In this document: positions 55,525-64,000 of the stretch, piece by piece | Layout of the letters: each line of letters begins with the position of its first letter | Numbering within the stretch: the stretch's first letter is position 1 | From: Prorocentrum cordatum | Taxonomy: Eukaryota; Sar; Dinophyceae; Prorocentrales; Prorocentraceae | Length of the DNA stretch: 64,000 nucleotides | Direction of reading: 5' to 3' | Assembly: GCA_963575745.1 (NCBI GenBank) | Contig: CAUYUJ010021689.1 | Span: 1-64,000 of the forward strand | The notes under the pieces: model-generated | Told to the model about the DNA's origin: nothing | Database searches by the model: none | Seen by the model: the letters and a program-made list of their open reading frames with translations, nothing else | Translations under genes and position numbers: made by a program

Positions 55525-57020
55525 CAGTAGTAGTAGTAGTAGTAGTAGTAGTCTTAGCATTAGCATCAGTATTATTATGATTACTACTACTAAAATTGAT
55601 ATTCTTACTATTAGTATTACTATTATTATTATTATTACTACTATTATGTTTATTATTATTATTCGTCTTATTATTACTTTTCTTGTGTTCCTTCTTCTTT
55701 TGCGTCGTATTCTTCTTTCTTATTATTATTATGCTTCTTACTATTGTTATTAGTATCCTTTTTCTTTTTATTATTCTTCATATTTTTCTTCTTAATATTC
55801 TTCTTAATATTATTCGTTTTATTATTCTTATTCGTCTTGTTATTATTCCTCTTCTTCTTCTTCGTATTCTTCTTATTCTTCTTAGTATTCTCATTTGTCT
55901 TATTAGTATTATTATGTTTCGTCTTCTTAGTTTTCTCATTCTTTTTCTTATTCTTATTATGATTATTATGATTTATAGCATTATCATTATTAGTACTAAA
56001 TGATTATTACTACGACTACTATTAGTCTTCTTCTTTTTATTACTACGCCTAGTATTATTATTATTATTGTTATTAGTTTTCTTTTTCTTCTTCCGTGTTT
56101 TTCTTATTATTATTTTGTTTATTCTTCTTCTTCTTCTTATTATTCGTCTTCTTCTTCTTCTTATCATTACTCTTGCTATTATTCTTATTAGTGTTATTTT
56201 TCGTTTTCTTATTATTATTATTATTCTTCCTCTTCTTCTTATTATTACCATTTTTCTTCTTCTTCTCCTTCTTCTTCTTCGTCTTCTTCTTCCTCTTTAT
56301 ATGATTATTCTTCTTATTATTATTATTCGTATGCTTAGTATTCTTCTTACTATTAGTATTATTCATAGTGTCCCTAGTATTACTATTATTAAAAATACAT
56401 TTATTAATAATGTTATTAATATTATTATTGTTGTTATTACTAGTAGTAGTCTTATAATTATTATTATTACTCATATTATTATTACTATTATTAATATTAG
56501 TATTAGTATTATTCATATTGTTAGTCTGTTTCTTTTTCTTCAGTTGATTATTCTTCTTCTTCGTCTTCTTCTTTTTCTTCTTCTTAGTATTCTTCTGCTT
56601 CTCCTTAGTATTATTATTATCAGTGTTACTATTTACTAGTTGTTTTTTTCTTATTTCTCTTAAGAATATTCTTCTTCTTATTCTTATTACTGTTCTTCTT
56701 CTTCGTATTATTATTACTATGATTAGTATTGCTATTACTATTATTATTATTAGTAGTATTATTAGTATTATGATTATTATTTTTATTATTATTATAATTA
56801 GTATTATTATTATCATTAGTATTAGTATTAGTATTATTTCTATTAATATTACTATGATTATTATTAGTATTATTATTAGTAGTATTATTATTATCCTTCT
56901 TCTTACTACTATTCTGATTATTCTTCTTTTTTTTCTTTATATTATTAATTGTATTCTTCTTTTGTTTCTTATTCTTAATGTTCTTCGTCTTATTATTATT
57001 ATTCTTATTATTATTTTTCT
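53750..57020 (+). repeat. 3.2-kb irregular TTA/TTC trinucleotide tract
   Basis: Almost entirely composed of TTA and TTC triplets in non-periodic order, with scattered GTA, CGT, TGT and TAG variants and a (TAG)n island at 55493-55550. The pyrimidine strand is constant. Open frames of 100-390 codons on both strands (poly-Leu/Ile/Phe; poly-Asn/Lys) follow from the composition. Confidence 0.92.
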
Positions 57021-57647
57021 TTTTCCAGCTGCCCCTCTCTGTAGTTGGCCCTCTGCACTGCCTATGCTTACATATTTGACTGATTGCCATTGGTCCCTTA
57101 CCTTGCAGTGTTTGTGTCGTTTCTCTTTGCACTTTTTTCTTGTCCCTGCGTTTCCACATTTTGTTTTCTTGCTCCGCATCGTCCTGCTTGGATATCTTGC
57201 CTCGCTCACAGGCCGCAGTGTACTGGGTCTGTGTCACATGTCCTCTCCGATGCCTCTGCTTTGCCCTATTTTTGTTGTTTGCTTTTGTACTCTATTGTCC
57301 TTGTTCGCCTTTTTGTCGTTTGTCATGCTCTCCGCTCTTTTTGCTGGCCGCACGCGCGGGGCCAACCCCCACGCGTCTCCCTTGGGATGGGAGGGCCAGC
57401 CGCTCGCTTTTTCGAGGGCTGGTGCTGCCATCTCGGGGTGCACGTGGGAGGGTGGATCGGCGCGGGCTGCGAGTATTCATCTTCCAACGGGGGGCCCTAC
57501 GAAGGGCGGTGAAAGACCCGACCCTAAACGGAAGCACCCTGCGTTCCATCTCGTCCACCTCTCTTTTGGGGAAAGCGCTGGGGCGCCTCGGGGGTCCGCG
57601 GGCCGGGCGCGCGGCGCGCGGCGCGCGGCTGAGGCGGAGGCCCCCCC
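57021..57647 (+). other. 3' region of the insertion
   Basis: Complex T/C-rich, then GC-rich sequence ending in GGCGCGCGGCGCGCGGC, a C-run and poly-A. Likely the retroelement 3' end. Frames here (57084-57512 and others) are unrecognised. Confidence 0.45.
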
Positions 57648-57654
57648 AAAAAAA

Positions 57655-57930
57655 TGTAGGAAGTCCCTAGCGAGAGCGCGATTTCAGAGTAAAATGCGAG
57701 GAAATCTCAGGCGGGAGCGGGGGTCCTGGCTAGATTGTAAGGAAGTCTCAGGCGGGAGCCGTTGTTGTTGTAACCCGGGGGCCAGGGACCCACTTTGAGC
57801 AGGAAGACTTCCCCTGTCAGAAAAGCAGGGAGCAAGCGTCGAGGGGCGCACTTTGATGGAGAAAAAAAAATTAGGCACTGGTGGTGGTGGGGGGGGGGGC
57901 AACAAGAAGTATTCGTCAAAAGTGAAAATC
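57655..57930 (+). repeat. Higher-order unit f, right part
   Basis: Resumes at TGTAGGAAGTCCCTAGCGAG with GAGCG units. Then come GGGAGCCGTTGTTGTTGTAA (57754), a degenerate hairpin block and CAACAAGAAGTATTCGTC at 57899 where the CAA tract should start. The repeat ends there. Confidence 0.82.
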
Positions 57931-60735
57931 CCATAAAAACGCCCTTTCCTCTCCGAGCCGAACCCTCCGGGACCTCTCCCTGGGCAACCGGGCCGTGGGT
58001 GGGACGACCCGCCAGGGCCACGGGTGAAGGCACAGCGAGCGCGACCATCTCCCCCCCCCCCCCCAGGACGTGCTGATCATCCCTGCTGCTTGTGACGCTT
58101 CGCTGTGTTGCTGAGCTGGCCTGTTGCGCCCTGCTGTCTTTCACGCTTGCAGCGCCGGGCCGCGCACTCGACGAACATCTGCCTATCGTGCTTCGCCTGC
58201 TATGCCCCTCTCCCTGCGATTCTCGACGCCCCGCGTTGGGCCCCGTTGTGGCCACCTGTGCCGCCCCACTTGGCGTGCCGCCTGTCTGGCCTGGGCGAGT
58301 TGCTTTCGGGACCGTGTTCGCGCAGCTGCGTGCTGTGCTGTGCTGTGGGCCTCTGTGCTGCTGTCTTGCCTGTGGGCTCTCCGGTGCCGCTGCCGTGCTG
58401 CGCTCTTGGCGTGCCGTGCCGTGCCTGGCCGTGTCGTGCGGCAGGCAACGAAGGTGTCCCGTCCTGGGCGGTTTGGTCGTCAGGCGAAAGCTACTGCCAG
58501 TCTGGGCGGACTGGTCGTCGCGGCCTCGCACTGGCCTCGATCACGCTCGCGTTGTCCTGCCTTGCGAGGGCTACTGGCAAGTCCTCCGAAGGAGGGGGCG
58601 TTGCTGGGCCAGACCCTGACCCGGAAAGGAGGATTCTTCAAAGCCTCTGCCAGCAAGACGTCAGAGCTTGGTGCTGCCTTGCGAGCTTCGTTGTCTGTTT
58701 GTGCTGGTCTGTCTTAGAGCTGCGCGCAGCTGCACCCCCCCAGAAACTTTCGAGGCTAACCGGGCAGGCATGGTGACCAGGCTGGGAAATTCTTTGTGGC
58801 GTCGTCCGAAGCCGTGCGCCGAGGAACGGAGTCTGAAGATATTGCGCGCGGAGCCTCTGGGGAGACGGCCTGGGCGACCCCTTTCACTCTTCGGCAGTGA
58901 AACTCAAGAGCTTGCTGCTCCTCGGAGCCCTTGTGGACGCTTGCCTTCTTCACTTCCGCGGCGTGGCAACCATCGCGTGTGGGCAGCAAGTTCTTCGACG
59001 CTGGGGCAGCCCCGACGAGGCTTGAGCGCCACTGGGCTGGGAAATCGCTCGGGTCCCGCCGCTACGCCTTGGCGCTCTGGCAGGGCAGCGCGGCTGGCCC
59101 CTGCGCCTGCGCATGCGCTTCGTGGGGTGGGCGCTCGCTGGGCCGCGCCTGCGCGGACGCGCTGTCGGCAGGCTGCCCCGCGCGGCGGGCCTGAAGAAGG
59201 CCCTGTTTGTGGTGCCGCAGCGCTGGCTCTCCCGCCCCCCCCGCTTCCCACGCCCCCGATCTCGGGGCGGAGCAGGGGGGGGGGATCAAGGTGCCAGGGA
59301 TGAGTCGTCCCGTGCACATCGCCTGCGCGCAGACGCATACTAGCGGGCGGGCGGGGAGGGGACGGGGCTCGCACGGAACTCACAGCGAATTGCCATTGTA
59401 CTTTGTTTGTCCGTGCCCGCGCTGCGTTGCGCAACCTTTCTCTGGCGCGGCCGGGGGTGGACAGAGGTGTGAGGAACCACCTCCTTCGCTCTAGGCCCTC
59501 GCTCTTTCTTGCGACGCCTACGCGTCGGCCGCGGGAAGCAGCCCAGAAACCAGAGTGGCCAAGCTGGCGCCGGACAAAGGAACACTGGAGTTTTCAAATA
59601 CGCAGGACTGGGGGCGCACGACAAAAAGGCGAGGTGGGACACTGGACTAGTGTGGGCACGTCAGGACCAAACAGACGGCGCAGAGCTTGCCACGCGAGCT
59701 ACTCAATGGACGACCTGAGGGACCAAAAAAATGTCGCCGAGGCAGGTCTCCGAGCCGACGGGCCAATTTCCCACGCCGGACACGAAATTTGAACACCGAG
59801 GCCAACGCAGCAGCAGGCCGCATCTATTGGGTACGTGACAGGAAGGGGTCGGCGCAACAAGGGGACAACGGAACCACGACCGAGAATAGGCCAAGAGGGG
59901 GGGAGTGCACTAGTAGGCAGGCAGACAGCTCAACTGGCCAGGACAAAGTGAGTTTTTTCGCCCGCCAAACGCAGAAAGATCAGAAACGACAAAGGGCCCG
60001 CGAGGGAACAGGGCAGGAGTCTGGGTAGTCTGGCGAGCAACGTGCCGTGGACACGCTGTGGGCAGCGGGACAAGAGGCTGTCAAAGGCACCGCTGGCCGC
60101 TGGAACGGCAGGGCCGCAGAAAGAAGAACCACAACATCGGACGGAGGGGACCGCCTGGAAAGTTTGCGGACACAGCGCAGACCACGAACCTACTGCCGAG
60201 CACCCCGCGAAGAAAAAATGCGAAAAACGGACGAGACGCCGATGGCGTCGACAAATTATGCTGAAGGGGACTTCCCAGAATCGCCCTCCCCCCCCTCTGC
60301 GGCACACTTCAAAGAAACAAATGAAGCAGCGCGCCCCGGCATGACGCCGCTTGTTCCGCCGCGCCCGTCGAAGTGCTGCCTTCTGATGGTACCCCCATGC
60401 CGCCGCCCTCCCTCTAATCGTGACCGTGTCTCCGACTGCATACAGAAACTCCGCCGCGGGCGCGCCGTGAGCACATTCACTGCACTGCGGTTCCGCTCTT
60501 GTCTCGGCCATGGCACACACCTCCTGGCACACACGGAGCAACCGCACTGTTTTCTCAGCGCCGCCTCGGCGCGTTTCGCCACAAGCTTGTGTTGCGTTTG
60601 GGCGCGTGGAGGGGGGTGGGGGGCGTCGCGCGGTCTGGCGGGAGCGAACGCCGTCGTGGTGTCCCCAAAGATTGCGCGCGGCTTTCTTCGAGGGTTTTCT
60701 GGTGTTTCGCGCGATCAGGGCAAAGAAAAAGCGAG
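57931..60735. other. Unassigned GC-rich DNA
   Basis: 2.8 kb of non-tandem sequence. 58105-58776 (plus) is a Cys/Ala/Leu-rich open frame driven by T/G/C-rich composition. 58668-59303 (plus) and 60817-59930 (minus) are long but unrecognised and overlap other frames. The segment ends in a poly-A stretch and could be another decayed retroelement body, but I find no motif to show it. Confidence 0.35.
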
Positions 60736-60763
60736 AAAAAAAAAAAAAAAAAAAAAAAAACAA

Positions 60764-60797
<34 letters not shown>
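60736..60797 (+). repeat. poly-A stretch (two long A-runs around CAAC)
   Basis: About 24 A, CAAC, then about 34 A. It could be the tail of a retroposed sequence to its left; no target duplication was identified. Confidence 0.7.
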
Positions 60798-60798
<1 letters not shown>

Positions 60799-61269
60799 GT
60801 GCAAAAGCCCGCCACATCGTGTTTGCCGGGCGCCTCCATCATTCATTTCTCGCCCTCCTTCCTCCCGTGTCTCCTCCCCCCTCCCCTCCCTCACACACAC
60901 GCCCCCCCTTCCCCTCCCTCACACACACGCCCCTTCCTCTGATCCCTTGGGCCTTCGAAACCAAAGTCGCCCCCAGCACGGGTTGGCCCGAACGAGGCTT
61001 GCCGAGTCCAGCCTCGAAACGGGCCTTTCCCGAGCCCCACTGGTCTCCATCCCGCCCCGTTCACTGCGTCCCCAGCCTGGGCCGAGAACGCCTGGTGTGC
61101 CAACTCGCTACGAGTTCTGACCAGCGCCGACGCTGGTTGCACAGCGGGCGCGAAGGCTACTTATCGCCACTGGCCAGCTTTCTGCCCTGCGGCATGCAGA
61201 AGATCAGAAAGAGAGCGAAAGAAAGCGGAAGCGCACAGATCAATGCAGAATCCCTGAGAATCACACCGA
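60798..61269. other. Unassigned DNA with repeated CTCACACACACGCCCC
   Basis: Two copies of CCCTCCCTCACACACACGCC at 60882-60930, otherwise no recognised feature. Confidence 0.4.
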
Positions 61270-61740
61270 ACTCGTTGTTCTAAATAAACCAGCAACTCAA
61301 CAAATAAACAAACACAGACCACAGACAAACAAACAAACAAACGAACGAACGAACGAACGAACAAACAGTTTAGCATGCAAACAATCCAACAAAACAAACA
61401 AACAAGCAAACAAACAAGCACTCAAACCAACAAACAAACAACCAAAGAAACAAACAGGCAAACAAGCAAACAAACAAACAAACAAACAACCAAACAAACG
61501 AACAAACGAACACACAACCAAACAAACCAGCGAACAAAAAAAACAAGAGGCAAACGAAAGAAACAAGGAATCAAAAACAGACAAACAGCCATGCAGACAG
61601 GCAGGAAGGCAGGCGGACAGACAGACAGACAGACAGACGAGCACACAAACAGGCAGGCAAGCAGGCAGGCACAGACATACAGACAGGCAGACAGACAGAC
61701 AGACTGACAGACAGGCAGGCAGACAGACATGCCAACAAGC
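61270..61740 (+). repeat. AAAC/GAAC then CAGA/CAGG tetranucleotide tract
   Basis: AAAC, GAAC, CAAC units to about 61580 grade into ACAGACAGGCAGGCAG units to 61740. The long minus-strand frame CLSVCLSVCL is a by-product. Confidence 0.9.
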
Positions 61741-63240
61741 AAACGAAGGAAGGATGCACCACGGAAGCACACATTGCAGCCCATGTGTCTCCCTAGTCCA
61801 GTTCTGATTCAGGCGTTGCGCGCTTGGTGTCTGACATGTGGGAGGCAGAGAATATCTACTAGGCGTGGCACAACACCTTGACAAAGCGGCGGTCTGGCGG
61901 CCGCGATTTGCACGAAGTCCAGTCGCCGCGTACAATAATATCCGACGAGGCGGCAAGTTTGAAATAGCATGTGCCAATGAAGCCCCCACGGACGCGACAG
62001 TTATGCTTTCATTTCCCAGCCCGACATTCACAGGTTGGGCGCCTGCGTGAAACACAGTGCCCACATGCGCGTATACATGCCGCTGACGTGCAAAACCCAT
62101 GATGAAATCCAGGCGCGCAGTCGTGGACAACGTAGTGAACGTTCTACAGTAAACGGATGCACGCGCTGTGCTCCAACACTCCTTCGGCAACGCTGCGAAC
62201 AGTGATGCTGTGTTTACCACAGACGCGGCTGGCAAAGCGTACCCTGATATTTGCTGGAGATGGTCACGCATGCGCGCGTGCTAAGCAAATGCTTGAACTG
62301 CATACCCGCAGCACGTGCAATACGAGATCGCCATAAACTTGTGTTGAATGTCTCAGACGACCGATCTGTTCACAATTATCCAAATCAGTCCCATATCGAT
62401 ATGTCGCCCTGTCAAAGTAGCTAGAGCCTCATGGTCGGATAACTCTTTCGGAAGCCTTGCAACCAGGACTTCCGTATACGCACTACAAGACACCGCTGGT
62501 CAATACGAACAGAACAGTAAGGGTCCTCTCTCCAGCGGTGCACGGTCGGAAACTGGTTCAGGGCTGCACAGTTCTCCATAAAACGCCCTCAGGTACGTCA
62601 TAGTTCAACTGTTTGCGCGACGTCCCTAGCAGCGCCTACACCCAGAGCCACCCAGCGAAAATGGGAAATCACCGACAGCTGCTTGCACCAACAGATCAGC
62701 AACGACACCTCAAGACAATCGCACCAAACGCGGACATGCTTTTGAGCGAGCGGCGTGCGACAGGCATCCACAAGCTGGGCTGGGGTCAACGTAAGCCGTC
62801 TATCGCTTCTCTTACGCAGGGGGCTACTGCTTGGTTACTTGCCTTCTTGCGTGGGGGTGCGGTTTCGAAATCAAATGCGGAGTTGGACGCGCGTACAATT
62901 CCATGGTACGCACGTAGAAAACAAGGCCATGCGGAGTCCACCTTCCGAGACGGGTCTTTACCGCGCCAGTGGGGCCTTTGCGAACGCAGGGTAGAGGTCA
63001 GCACCGCCGTCCGATAACCAGGCACAACGAAGCATTGCCATGCAGCACGTGCGAGGCATTCTCTTTCGCCCGGCGCAACGTCGACCCCTTTCTTTGGGAA
63101 ACAAGGCGGCCACCTCCTATAGCTTACGACAACTACCTCCAGGGGCCTTCACGCCACCGTGCCCTCGACGCTCCCATCCGCCACCGTGCCAGGGGCAATG
63201 AGCGCAGCGCCATCAGGCCTTCGACGATCCTCCAAAACTG
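61741..63240. other. Low-repeat DNA, unassigned open frames
   Basis: Balanced composition, almost repeat-free, the least GC-biased stretch of the window. A minus-strand frame from 62271 to about 61820 (begins MRDHLQQISGYALPAAS) and a plus frame at 62613-63017 (begins MRDVPSSAYTQSH) have protein-like composition but no known domain. The first continues into a simple repeat. Both may be chance frames. Confidence 0.3.
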
Positions 63241-64000
63241 AACGCCGATATTCTTTGAGGACCCTGGGCCCCAGACACACGGGCCCTTCTGGATCCCCAG
63301 GGACGCTCGCGTGTGACCGCTCCCCCCGAGTCCTCGGAAGCGTCGCTCCGAATCCAGGCCTACGGCGTGCCCGCAGGTGGCCCCGGGCGCCCGTGGGCCC
63401 CATCGGCCCCCCTCCTGGGGGTCGGCCCGAGAAGCCCGGATCTCCCAGACGCCTTGCGCGCTGCTCTGCGAGCCTAGAGCCCGGGATCGCCCCAAGGTGG
63501 CCCGGCAGGGGGCCCACCTGGCCCCGGAGGGTCCCCGGGGGGAGGGCGGGAGGCCCAGAGGGGGGGAAGCGCGAAGAGGCCGCGGCCTCAGGAAGCCTCC
63601 CTCCACAGAGGATCCCAGAGACCGCCAGCGGGCCCCAGGGTGGCCCCAAGAAGACCTCCATGAGGACCCCACGGGCTCCTCGAGGCCTCCAAGTAGCCCC
63701 GAAGAGACTCGAAAGACACCCAAAGAGGCCTCTGGTCCACGACACGGGCACGGCGGCGGGCCCATGGCCCGCGGAGGGGTGCCAGCAGGCCAGGCGTATG
63801 ACTCCCCTGGCTCGTCCAGACTGGCTTTCGCCCGACCCGCCGACATCCCAAGCAGCGGATCACATGGGCTTCTCCGCCCAAGAAGGCTCTAAGAGGGTCT
63901 GCGGACAGCGCACATGAGCCAAGATGGCCTCCAAGACTGTCACAAGACGCCTCCAAGACGGCCAAGATAGCTCAAAAGTGGCGCCAAGAGACCTCCAAGC
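63241..64000. other. GC-rich DNA ending in CCAAGATGGC repeats
   Basis: 63241-63905 is rich in GGCCCC/GGGGCC with open frames in all directions and no recognised gene. 63906-64000 has CCAAGATGGCCTCCAAGAC-type repeats like those at 13965-14110. Confidence 0.4.

Larger units (their letters stand above)
49412..57654 (+). mobile_element. 8.2-kb insertion carrying a decayed non-LTR retrotransposon
   Basis: The interruption of repeat unit f defines the insert: repeat sequence stops near 49411 and resumes near 57655. The right end is CCCCCCC followed by AAAAAAA (57648-57654), a short poly-A tail as expected for target-primed insertion on the plus strand. Left to right it holds about 100 bp of leader, endonuclease and reverse transcriptase segments (49511-53462), a CT-rich part, the 3.2-kb TTA/TTC tract and 630 bp of 3' sequence. 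Any target duplication is short (TTGCA/ATGTA-like). The TTA/TTC tract may be an internal expansion of the 3' region or a separate acquisition. Confidence 0.6.

Noticed and set aside
53750-57798. Frames of up to 391 codons (poly Leu/Ile/Phe) suggesting membrane proteins
   Set aside because: Produced by TTA/TTC composition; both strands are equally open and there is no conserved motif.
60736-60797. Poly-A as proof of a retroposed gene at 57.9-60.7 kb
   Set aside because: No coding similarity, target duplication or spliced structure could be shown for the sequence to its left.
63905-63935. Relic of a dinoflagellate spliced leader: TGAGCCAAGATGGC is close to the reverse complement of the leader
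   Set aside because: The match covers only about 14 bases, and the region is itself a CCAAGATGGCCTCC repeat, so chance similarity is likely.

Overview
The window reads as nuclear DNA of a eukaryote with a very repeat-rich, gene-poor genome. A dinoflagellate is the best guess, from three things: the style of the degenerate non-LTR retrotransposon at 49.4-53.5 kb, very short candidate exons set in huge repeat-filled introns, and candidate exons that all lie on one strand. I see no intact protein gene, no rRNA or tRNA gene, no CRISPR and no bacterial-type operon. Most long open frames here are by-products of trinucleotide or 90-bp repeats that stay open in several frames.

Layout. 0-16.2 kb holds mostly unclassified DNA with five copies of a 158-198 bp inverted-repeat transposon, four with exact or near-exact 8-bp target duplications, plus long microsatellites and a 588-bp duplication. 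From 17.6 to 25 kb come CAA-microsatellite composite repeats, and from 26 to 36.1 kb five composite satellite elements of 80-100 bp units (exactly 90 bp in two of them). From 36.6 to 57.9 kb there is a second, higher-order repeat built from fixed modules in fixed order. An 8.2-kb insertion (49.41-57.65 kb) interrupts one of its units; it contains a decayed LINE-type element and a 3.2-kb TTA/TTC tract. 57.9-64 kb is unclassified DNA with poly-A and tetranucleotide repeats.

Coding signal. On the minus strand, short open islands at 33.7, 17.3, 14.9, 11.7 and 10.0 kb share Cys-x-Cys motifs. Two of them carry the same C-x-C-x2-HPCW repeat preceded by a P-[VI]-L-D-[YF]-D block. Several sit behind a pyrimidine tract and AG. 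I interpret them as exons of one cysteine-rich repeat protein gene spanning at least 24 kb, with the satellites inside its introns. A second minus-strand locus at 37.2-38.3 kb looks like the 3' part of a membrane protein gene, with one exon tandemly duplicated. Both assignments come from reading alone and would need transcript data.
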